From Trebonia sp. (GTDB taxonomy: Bacteria > Actinomycetota > Actinomycetes > Streptosporangiales > Streptosporangiaceae): a stretch of 6,932 nt of DNA. A model generated the notes under the pieces. It was not told where the DNA came from, did not search any database, and saw only the letters and a list, made by a program, of their open reading frames with translations. The stretch spans positions 1 to 6,932 of the forward strand of contig JASHXJ010000451.1 of assembly GCA_030043595.1 (NCBI GenBank). Direction: 5' to 3'. Below, piece after piece: positions 1-4,655 of this stretch (position 1 is the stretch's first letter; each line of letters begins with the position of its first letter). A program made the position numbers and the translations under genes.

Positions 1-207
1 ACGGCCATCGTCCGTACGATGTCGTTTTACGCCCGGCTTGCACCGGGCCAGCGCCAGGCTCTTGAACGTGAATACGAGGCCATCTATCAACGACTGGGGC
101 GACCGATTGCCGCCAGCACGGTCGCGGCTCTCGTCACGGCCCGGCGCAGCGCCGAGGGTGCTCCTGTACTTCGGGGGAACGGTCTTCAGCTGGGAAACAG
201 TGGATGA
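1..207 (+). CDS. C-terminal end of a probable class I SAM-dependent methyltransferase (5' end outside window)
   Basis: The frame is open from base 1 and stops at TGA 205-207, giving about 68 residues. An ATG lies at 19, but nothing shows it is a start: there is no Shine-Dalgarno before it and the reading frame continues upstream. The visible part is an amphipathic Arg/Glu-rich stretch followed by RLGRPIAASTVAALVTARR. From memory this resembles the last helix and beta strand of small-molecule SAM methyltransferases, which often end in a 'xxxxALVTARR'-like strand. The SAM-binding motif I would lie upstream and cannot be seen, so the family call is an inference. The last 20 or so residues (after ARR) look like a non-conserved tail. 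The stop is only 4 bp from the stop of the convergent methyltransferase gene. It could also be an unrelated helical protein. Confidence 0.5.
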   Translation, partial: TAIVRTMSFYARLAPGQRQALEREYEAIYQRLGRPIAASTVAALVTARRSAEGAPVLRGNGLQLGNSG

Positions 208-211
208 GGGC

Positions 212-985
212 CTAGCACTCCAGCCGCACGCACGGCCGCGGGCTGGCACCTGCCACATCAGGCCCGCGGGTGCACGAGATCGCCAGCACCGTGGGAATGG
301 CAGCGAACCACTTCTGGTAATCGGTCCAGTCCGCCTCGGGGATCTCCGCGTGCGGGAGGCTCGGCGGCTCATGCATGCCGGTGACGACTAGGCCGTTCCC
401 CGCCAGTTGCTCGATATACCACGAGAGCGGGCGGTGGTAGTGACGGTGACCGCCGAAGGACGTGATCCAGCGGGTTTCGTGACCGAGATAGCCGGTGACC
501 TTCCGGTAGCGCTGCCCGCCGGGTCCTTCATCGACGATGGCCCGGCCGAAGAAGGCCGGGTGCAAGATCGTGAACACGAAGACCCCGCCAGGGCGCAGGG
601 CGGCCGCGATGTCAGCCAGCAGGCGGTCCAGGACCGGGATGTCCATCAGCACCATGTGCGCGACGATCCTGTCGAACACCCGGCGCGGCCAGGGCAGGCC
701 GAGAACCAGATCGCGCTGCTCGAAGACGACCGCCGGATACCACGAGCGCGCCCGCGCCAGCAGCGCCGTGCTCCCGTCGATGCCGGTGACCTGGGCGCCG
801 GCCTGGCGCATCTGCTCGGCCAGCCAGCCGTCTCCGCATCCCAGGTCAAGAACCTCCAGGTCCTGGACGGCACCCAGCCGGTCCCACAAGAACCCGCGAA
901 TCCTCCGGTAAAAGCTGTCGGCCCGGCCCGCGTAGGCGGGCGCCGCGGCGTCCCAAAGCTGAAGATCCTCCGCACCGTCTGCCAC
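212..985 (-). CDS. class I SAM-dependent methyltransferase
   Basis: The product is a soluble methyltransferase of the Methyltransf_11/25 type; the acceptor cannot be told from sequence. Counting from GTG 985-983 (257 aa), motif I is VLDLGCGDG at residues 45-53, the acidic residue ending the second strand is D70 in VTGID, an FDRIVAHMVLMDI strand and helix starts near 104, and LRPGGVFVFTILHPAFF starts at 130. Together these are the standard Rossmann-like order. The HPAFF and SWYIEQL segments form a C-terminal substrate-side cap like that of small-molecule methyltransferases. The start is uncertain: TTG at 991-989 is two codons upstream in frame, and neither has a clear Shine-Dalgarno. I prefer GTG because MADGAEDLQLWDAAAPAY fits the usual short N-terminus ahead of the 'LWD..A..Y' helix. 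The upstream same-strand neighbour is a broken VOC gene, so this gene may once have been its downstream partner and may have lost its original promoter. The last 25 residues look non-conserved. Confidence 0.85.
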   Translation of the reverse strand: MADGAEDLQLWDAAAPAYAGRADSFYRRIRGFLWDRLGAVQDLEVLDLGCGDGWLAEQMRQAGAQVTGIDGSTALLARARSWYPAVVFEQRDLVLGLPWPRRVFDRIVAHMVLMDIPVLDRLLADIAAALRPGGVFVFTILHPAFFGRAIVDEGPGGQRYRKVTGYLGHETRWITSFGGHRHYHRPLSWYIEQLAGNGLVVTGMHEPPSLPHAEIPEADWTDYQKWFAAIPTVLAISCTRGPDVAGASPRPCVRLEC

Positions 986-1008
986 GCACAAAGCGTGACC
1001 GCCGAAGC

Positions 1009-1267
1009 CACCCCGGTCAACAGCTCCACGCCAGCGGACCCCTCCGGGTCGGCCATGACGAAGTGATCCGGAACCCGTCCTGCAGGTCCTGGCAGATCAC
1101 GGTCGCACCCGCCCCGGTCAGGCGCTGGACCGCCTCCAGCACACGCGCCCAGCGGATCTCCTGCGGCTCGCCGCGGGCGCCGCCTGCCTGGACGTCCACG
1201 TGGACACGGTTCTTGGCTGTCTTGGGCTCCGGGACCTTCAAGGAACCAGGTGCCCGGCCGTGCTCAT
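1009..1267 (-). pseudogene. decayed glyoxalase/VOC-superfamily gene
   Basis: The remnant is read in three pieces on the minus strand. A start with a good Shine-Dalgarno (AGGAG, plus-strand CTCCT 1276-1280, then 8 nt and ATG at 1267-1265) gives MSTAGHLVP and a stop at 1240-1238. In another frame LKVPEPKTAKNRVHVDVQAG (from 1241), then a helix ending in LTGAGATV, match the C-terminal betaalphabetabetabeta module of the glyoxalase-like 'VPEPKTVKNRVHLDV' family. At the GGG of 1074-1076 the frame must shift by one base to continue as VPDHFVMADPEG, the family's last strand. The usual ending after ADPEG (a NEF-like motif) is replaced, and the frame runs into the methyltransferase. An intact relative has about 110-130 residues, so about 40-50 N-terminal residues are missing. 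I infer a dead gene: one internal deletion near 1240, one single-base deletion near 1075 and an altered 3' end. A sequencing error could explain only the second of these. Confidence 0.7.
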
Positions 1268-1351
1268 CACCCGCGCTCCTGTGAACTCAGGACCCAGCGG
1301 CAAAGCCCACAAGACAGGTGCCAAGTACATGGCCCGCATTCGAAAAAGATC

Positions 1352-1379
1352 TTGATCCACCTATTGTGCTACATAGAAT
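1352..1379 (+). promoter_or_regulatory. sigma-70-like promoter for the DUF222-HNH gene
   Basis: TTGATC at 1352-1357 and TAGAAT at 1374-1379 are separated by 16 bp in a stretch much richer in A+T than its surroundings. Transcription would begin near 1386, leaving a leader of about 64 nt before the ATG at 1450. A second overlapping possibility is TTGTGC (1364-1369) with TATTAT (1388-1393), 18 bp apart. Assignment is from consensus match only. Confidence 0.5.
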
Positions 1380-1433
1380 ATGAGTGCTATTATGGTCTGA
1401 ATCCGCGAAGAAGGCCGCGCGGCAGGAGATCCC

Positions 1434-1440
1434 GGGGAGG
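1434..1440 (+). promoter_or_regulatory. ribosome-binding site of the DUF222-HNH gene
   Basis: GGGGAGG lies 9 nt before the ATG at 1450. It fixes that ATG as the start, although codons further downstream are also possible starts. Confidence 0.7.
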
Positions 1441-1449
1441 TGATCCAGC

Positions 1450-2931
1450 ATGTGTACCGGTAGCGACCAGGCACACGTCAGCGCGCCCGGCACTGTTGCC
1501 GAGGCGCTGCGGATGGCGCGCGCGGGGCTGGATTACATCAACTCCCCAGCGGCCGACGAGCTGGCGACCGCCGCCATCGGGGACGTGCTGATCTCGCTCG
1601 GGCAGCTGCAGGCGAAGCTGGCCGTGGCGCACGCGGGCCTGCTTGCCCGGTTCGATGCCGCCGACGCCCACGACCTCGACGGGTACGGTACCTCGGCCTC
1701 GTGGCTGGCCGCCAGGACCCAGATGACCAGGAAGGCCGCTAAGGCAGCTGTGCGGCAGATGCGCCAGCTCCGCGAGCACCGGGACGTGGCCGGCGCGATG
1801 GGCGCCGGGCTGATCTCGCAGTCCTGCGGGATGGAGATCACCGAGCTGACGAAAAAGCTCCCGGAAGAACTGCGCGGCACCACGGACAAGATCCTGCTCG
1901 ACGCCGCGGCGGACGGCGTGTCCGCGGAGGAGCTGAAGATCATCGCAGCCGCCGCCTACGAGCAGTGGCGGGCGCAGCATCCCGACCCGGACGGCGACGA
2001 CGGCTTCGACGACAGGTACGTGCAGGTCGGCACCACCTTCGAGGGCGCGGGCTGCGTGCGGGGGAATCTGACGCCCGAGTGCACGGCCGCCGTGCAGGCG
2101 GTCCTGGAGGCCTACGGCAAGAAGCACGGCCCGGAGGACACCCGCACCGAGGGCCAGCGCTTTCACGACGCGCTGCAGCTGGGCTGCGAGCTGCTCATCC
2201 GGGCCAGGATGGTCCCCGACCGGGCCGGCGCCGACACCCAGGTGGTCGCGCACATCCCGCTGTCTCAGCTGCGCCAGATGCCCGGCGCCTCCGGACTGGA
2301 GCAGGCCTGGCTGAACGCTTGCGCCGGCGAGCCTGGCTACCTGGTCGGCAAGGACGCCGAGACCGCCGCCTGCGACGCGATGATCGTCCCGGTCGTCACC
2401 GGCCACGCCGACATGACCATCGTCGATAAGATCATCGAGCTCGCTCTGGCCGCTGCCGGGCACCAGCCCACGTCAAAGCCGCTTTCCCCCGACGCGCGGG
2501 ATGCGCTCCGGTACGCCATCGCCCGGCTGGCGATCGACTTCGTCTCCGGCCCGAACGGCCTCGCCGGGCTGCTGCGCACCAGCCTGCTGCCCCGGCCGTA
2601 CAGCACGCCTTCGCTGCCGCTGGATATCGGCTACTCGGACAGCATCCCGGGCCATATCCGCCGCGCGGTCGCCCTGCGCGACAAGCGGTGCGCCTGGCCC
2701 CGCTGCGGCCGCCCCGCCGCCTGGTGCGACGTGCACCACCTGCAGCACAAGAAGAACGGCGGCAAGACAAGTGTTAGCGATTGCGTTCTAGTCTGTCAGT
2801 TTCACCATGACGTCTGCATCCATAGATGGGGCTGGCAGCTCGTCCTGCACCCGGACGGCACCACCTCGGCGTACGGCCCCAGCGGGCAAGTCCTGCACAG
2901 CCACCCGCCACCCGCCCTCCGGGCGGGATAA
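1450..2931 (+). CDS. DUF222 domain HNH endonuclease (13E12 repeat-family type)
   Basis: The 493-aa product has the standard architecture: an N-terminal helical DUF222 region (about residues 15-370), a Pro-containing linker, and a C-terminal HNH nuclease module (about 400-465). In the HNH part I see a zinc-type Cys pair (C414, C419), CDVHH at 426-430, a GG turn (437-438), the pair C449 and H452-H453, and a closing RWGW. The residue that is Asn in canonical HNH cores (T-x-x-x-N-x-V-L-x-C) is D444 here; I believe a 'TSV..CVLxCQFHHD' subgroup shares this. The family is abundant in actinobacteria (REP13E12 in Mycobacterium tuberculosis is the best-known example) and is often present in many copies, but its physiological role is not established. 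No signal peptide or membrane segment is seen. It has its own promoter and ribosome-binding site, is a single-gene unit, and ends convergently with the SnoaL-like gene. Codon use over 2767-2826 is strikingly unlike the rest of the gene. Confidence 0.92.
   Translation: MCTGSDQAHVSAPGTVAEALRMARAGLDYINSPAADELATAAIGDVLISLGQLQAKLAVAHAGLLARFDAADAHDLDGYGTSASWLAARTQMTRKAAKAAVRQMRQLREHRDVAGAMGAGLISQSCGMEITELTKKLPEELRGTTDKILLDAAADGVSAEELKIIAAAAYEQWRAQHPDPDGDDGFDDRYVQVGTTFEGAGCVRGNLTPECTAAVQAVLEAYGKKHGPEDTRTEGQRFHDALQLGCELLIRARMVPDRAGADTQVVAHIPLSQLRQMPGASGLEQAWLNACAGEPGYLVGKDAETAACDAMIVPVVTGHADMTIVDKIIELALAAAGHQPTSKPLSPDARDALRYAIARLAIDFVSGPNGLAGLLRTSLLPRPYSTPSLPLDIGYSDSIPGHIRRAVALRDKRCAWPRCGRPAAWCDVHHLQHKKNGGKTSVSDCVLVCQFHHDVCIHRWGWQLVLHPDGTTSAYGPSGQVLHSHPPPALRAG
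2767..2826 (+). other. A/T-ending, rare-codon island over the HNH core
   Basis: Across these 20 codons 11 end in A or T (ACA, AGT, GTT, GAT, GTT, CTA, TGT, TTT, CAT, CAT, AGA), including CTA and AGA, which are rare in high-GC genomes. The flanking codons of the same gene almost all end in G or C. The protein encoded here is the most conserved part of the HNH domain (residues 440-459), so the reading frame is plainly kept while codon choice is not. What causes this is unknown; possibilities are discussed in the findings. Confidence 0.75.
2911..2927. terminator. GC-rich hairpin at the convergent gene junction
   Basis: CCCGCCC (2911-2917), loop TCC, GGGCGGG (2921-2927) forms a perfect 7-bp stem overlapping the last codons of the DUF222-HNH gene, two bases before its stop TAA. 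No T-tract follows on either strand, so it may slow or end transcription from both sides but is not a classical intrinsic terminator. Confidence 0.4.
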
Positions 2932-2946
2932 CCCGGCCTGCCCGGG
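2932..2946. terminator. second small hairpin between convergent genes
   Basis: CCCGG (2932-2936) and CCGGG (2942-2946) pair around a 5-nt loop in the 17-bp gap between the two stop codons. It directly follows the 7-bp hairpin. It has no T-tract; a role in bidirectional termination is inferred from position. Confidence 0.3.
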
Positions 2947-2948
2947 AC

Positions 2949-3326
2949 TCAGTACCGTCCGACCAGGTGAGCGCGGCTGGCCGGAAGCTCGTATGGCTCA
3001 GGCCAGAAGTCGGTGATCAGGGCGATCTTGCCGTTGTCTGCGAGCTCAAAGAAGCACAGCCCTGGCTGGGTGCCTTCTTGCCCGGTGAACTCAATCCAGC
3101 TGGCGGCGTGCTGGCCTTCGCCGACGATCTGCTGCACCGTGATGTGCCAGTCGTAGCGGAAGCCCTCCACGTTGAACCTGATGTAGGCTTCCCTGCCGCG
3201 GACCTCCTCCCTGGTCTGCGGACCGTGGTAGACCACGTCGTCGGCAAGCAGGGCGGCGAATGCTTCCCAGTCCCGGGCCTCTGCGGCGGCCCAGTAGGCC
3301 GCGACCACTTCGTGCGCGCTGGTCAT
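2949..3326 (-). CDS. SnoaL-like / NTF2-fold family protein
   Basis: A 125-aa single-domain protein, the usual length for the SnoaL_2/NTF2-like superfamily (cone-shaped alpha+beta barrel). Helix 1 is AHEVVAAYWAAAEARDWEAFAALLADDVVYHGP (4-36), the family's hallmark 'Y..A...rDw.a..alLaddv.y' start. It is followed by R/G-x-E-AYIRFNVEGF (about 44-56), the paired strands YDWHITVQQIVGEG (58-71) and HAASWIEFTGQEG (73-85), then GLCFFELADNGKIALITDFWPEPYELP (89-115), where the 'itDfWPepYe' ending is typical. Members range from polyketide cyclases to ketosteroid isomerase-like enzymes and orphan proteins, so no reaction can be assigned. ATG 3326-3324 has no Shine-Dalgarno, but a possible -10 box ends 6 nt upstream, so the mRNA may be leaderless. 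It diverges from the crotonase gene with only 43 bp between starts. Confidence 0.85.
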   Translation of the reverse strand: MTSAHEVVAAYWAAAEARDWEAFAALLADDVVYHGPQTREEVRGREAYIRFNVEGFRYDWHITVQQIVGEGQHAASWIEFTGQEGTQPGLCFFELADNGKIALITDFWPEPYELPASRAHLVGRY

Positions 3327-3332
3327 GCCAGC

Positions 3333-3338
3333 AAGCTA
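3333..3338 (-). promoter_or_regulatory. possible -10 box for a leaderless SnoaL-like transcript
   Basis: Read on the minus strand, TAGCTT lies 6 nt before the ATG at 3326, matching the TANNNT-N6-RTG layout of many actinobacterial leaderless genes. No convincing -35 box is seen. It falls in the 43-bp divergent spacer and would overlap control elements of the crotonase gene. Confidence 0.3.
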
Positions 3339-3356
3339 CTACGACAAGCGAGGATC

Positions 3357-3362
3357 GAGGAG
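3357..3362 (+). promoter_or_regulatory. ribosome-binding site that sets the crotonase start
   Basis: GAGGAG with 7 nt to ATG 3370. It shows that translation starts there and not at the in-frame ATG at 3325, which overlaps the start codon of the divergent SnoaL-like gene and would add 15 non-conserved residues. Confidence 0.8.
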
Positions 3363-3369
3363 AACGGAA

Positions 3370-4149
3370 ATGACCGAGCAGGCAGTCCGGGTTGAGCGGT
3401 CGGGGCCGGTCACCACCGTGTTCCTGCACCGCCCCGCGCGGCGCAACGCCGTGGACGGCTCCACCGCAGCCCAGCTTGCCGCGGCCTTCCGCGCGTTCGA
3501 CGCCGACCCGGACGCCGCCGTCGCCGTGCTGCACGGTGAGGGCGGTGTCTTCTGCTCGGGCGCCGACCTGACCGCGATCGGAACCGAGCGCGGCAACCGG
3601 GTCAGCCCTGACGGTGACGGGCCGATGGGAGTCAGCCGGCTGCGGCTGTCCAAGCCGGTCATCGCCGCGGTCGCGGGATACGCGGTGGCCGGCGGCCTGG
3701 AACTGGCCCTGTGGTGCGACCTGCGGGTCGCCGACGAAACCGCCGTGTTCGGCGTCTTCTGCCGGCGCTGGGGCGTCCCGCTGATCGACGGCGGCACGGT
3801 GCGCCTGCCCCGCCTGATCGGCACCAGCCGGGCGATGGACATGATCCTCACCGGGCGCGCCGTCGAGGCCGCCGAGGCGGCCGCGATCGGGCTCGCCAAC
3901 CGCGTCGTCCCGGCCGGCGAGGCGCTCGTAGCGGCCCGGGAACTGGCCGCGCAGCTTGCCGCGTTCCCGCAGACCTGCCTGCGCGGCGACCGCGCGTCAG
4001 TGCTGGACCAGCAAGGACTCGACGAGGCCGCGGCCATGGCAGCGGAGTTCGCGCACGGGCAGCTGGCGCTGGCGGCCGAGGCGGCAACCGGCGCCGCCCG
4101 GTTCGCCGGCGGCGCGGGACGCCACGGAACATTCGACGCCGGGGCGTGA
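3370..4149 (+). CDS. crotonase / enoyl-CoA hydratase-isomerase family protein (PRK08259-like)
   Basis: The 259-aa product is full length for a crotonase-fold, acyl-CoA-acting enzyme. It shows RPxRRNAVD near 21-29 (substrate-entry region), FCSGADL (61-67), which supplies one oxyanion-hole amide, and AVAGYAVAGGLELALWCDLRVA (100-121), which supplies the second at G109. It then has FGVFCRRWGVPLIDGGTVRLPRLIG (127-151) and LTGRAVEAAEAAAIGLANRVVP (160-181). Against rat mitochondrial enoyl-CoA hydratase, the first catalytic Glu (E144) is kept as E111, but the second (E164) falls on C131; D140 lies a few residues on. The same FGVFCRRWGVPL pattern is, as I recall, standard in the PRK08259 subgroup, so hydratase activity should not be assumed. 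The C-terminal trimerisation helix region is present. It is probably cytoplasmic acyl-CoA metabolism with an unknown substrate. It is a single-gene unit, divergent from the SnoaL-like gene and convergent with the PAS gene. Confidence 0.9.
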   Translation: MTEQAVRVERSGPVTTVFLHRPARRNAVDGSTAAQLAAAFRAFDADPDAAVAVLHGEGGVFCSGADLTAIGTERGNRVSPDGDGPMGVSRLRLSKPVIAAVAGYAVAGGLELALWCDLRVADETAVFGVFCRRWGVPLIDGGTVRLPRLIGTSRAMDMILTGRAVEAAEAAAIGLANRVVPAGEALVAARELAAQLAAFPQTCLRGDRASVLDQQGLDEAAAMAAEFAHGQLALAAEAATGAARFAGGAGRHGTFDAGA

Positions 4150-4177
4150 CGGGTTCAGGGCCTTCCTGCTGGCGGGC

Positions 4178-4537
4178 TTATGCGGGGGGCGCGGGCACGA
4201 ACTCGACCGCGGGTCCGGCCAGCGGGCGCAGCACCGCGACGACTCCGCCCGGCTTGCCGTCCGGCTTGCCGTCCGCGCCGGGAAGCAGGCCGAGGCTCAT
4301 GCCGAGTACGAGCCGCTCGCCGGATGCCGTGCGGGCCTCCACCCGCGCCACGGCGCCACCGTGCGCGAGCTTGCCGCTGTCCATCGCCTTGTGGAAGCCG
4401 ACGACGTGCTGCGCGCGGTACTCAGCCGGGATGATCAGGGCCAGGCCGTGCTCCATAGCGTCCTCGCGGCTGTAGCCGAGCAGCCGCTCTGCCGCCTCGT
4501 TCCAGGACGAGACCTTCGCGGCGCTGTCGAGGGTCAA
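4178..4537 (-). CDS. small PAS-domain protein, 5' end probably truncated
   Basis: The 119-aa frame encodes most of one PAS fold: TLDSAAKVSSWNEAAERLLGYSREDAMEHGLALIIPAEYRAQH (2-44) is the classic 'W N.AAe.llGYs.eEa.g..l..lipp..r..h' first half. HGGAVARVEARTASGERLVLGMSLGLLP (59-86) and GVVAVLRPL (98-106) are the later strands. No kinase, cyclase or DNA-binding domain follows, so it could only be a stand-alone sensor or partner protein. No heme- or flavin-binding residue can be named. The only start in frame is TTG 4537-4535, two codons after a stop and without a Shine-Dalgarno. Removing a 7-bp duplication at 4535-4541 joins it to ATG 4553-4551 and gives MVPVTLDSAAKVSSW, which looks like a proper PAS start. 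The first helix seen in most PAS domains is missing either way. It may be a recent pseudogene. Confidence 0.7.
   Translation of the reverse strand: MTLDSAAKVSSWNEAAERLLGYSREDAMEHGLALIIPAEYRAQHVVGFHKAMDSGKLAHGGAVARVEARTASGERLVLGMSLGLLPGADGKPDGKPGGVVAVLRPLAGPAVEFVPAPPA
4251..4274. repeat. two tandem 12-bp repeats inside the PAS gene
   Basis: GGCTTGCCGTCC occurs at 4251-4262 and again at 4263-4274. On the minus strand it encodes the DGKP-DGKP loop before the last PAS strand. It is in frame, so it only lengthens a loop; it fits simple slippage. Confidence 0.8.
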
Positions 4538-4541
4538 GGGT
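4528..4541 (-). repeat. imperfect 7-bp tandem duplication at the PAS gene 5' end
   Basis: On the minus strand ACCCTTG (4541-4535) is followed directly by ACCCTCG (4534-4528). Both copies encode Thr-Leu-Asp when read in their own frames. Seven bases shift the frame by one, so the ATG at 4553 reads MVPVTLD in one frame and the PAS body resumes as TLDSAAK in the other. Confidence 0.7.
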
Positions 4542-4595
4542 CACCGGAACCATAAGGGTGGTGGACGACGGACTCGAGGGGTCCCGGCGTGCGCT

Positions 4596-4627
4596 GACCG
4601 TGCGGAATAGCGACCGTGCGGAATAGC
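4596..4627. repeat. perfect 16-bp tandem direct repeat upstream of topoisomerase IB
   Basis: GACCGTGCGGAATAGC is present at 4596-4611 and again, without mismatch, at 4612-4627. It lies in the 118-bp divergent spacer between the PAS gene and the topoisomerase gene, 28 bp before the latter's start. A 16-bp period is about 1.5 helical turns, so the copies lie on opposite faces of the DNA. It could be a pair of regulator-binding sites or plain slippage; nothing in the window identifies a regulator. Confidence 0.8.
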
Positions 4628-4655
4628 GAGAGCCAGGCGCGGCGATAAAGGCAGC

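Noticed and set aside
220..246. Inverted repeat CCAGCC...GGCTGG near the end of the methyltransferase gene
   Set aside because: The 6-bp stem has a 15-nt loop, lies inside the coding region and has no T-tract. In DNA this GC-rich such repeats are frequent by chance.
1287..1493. 68-codon minus-strand frame across the DUF222-HNH leader
   Set aside because: It covers the AT-rich promoter region, has no ribosome-binding site and no recognisable product.
1390..2463. 357-codon open frame on the minus strand opposite the DUF222-HNH gene
   Set aside because: The plus strand has the promoter, ribosome-binding site and a recognised protein. The antisense translation is low-complexity and matches no family I know.
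3325..3369. Longer start for the crotonase gene at ATG 3325
   Set aside because: It overlaps the divergent gene's start codon, has no Shine-Dalgarno and adds residues that do not fit the family, whereas GAGGAG sits 7 nt before ATG 3370.
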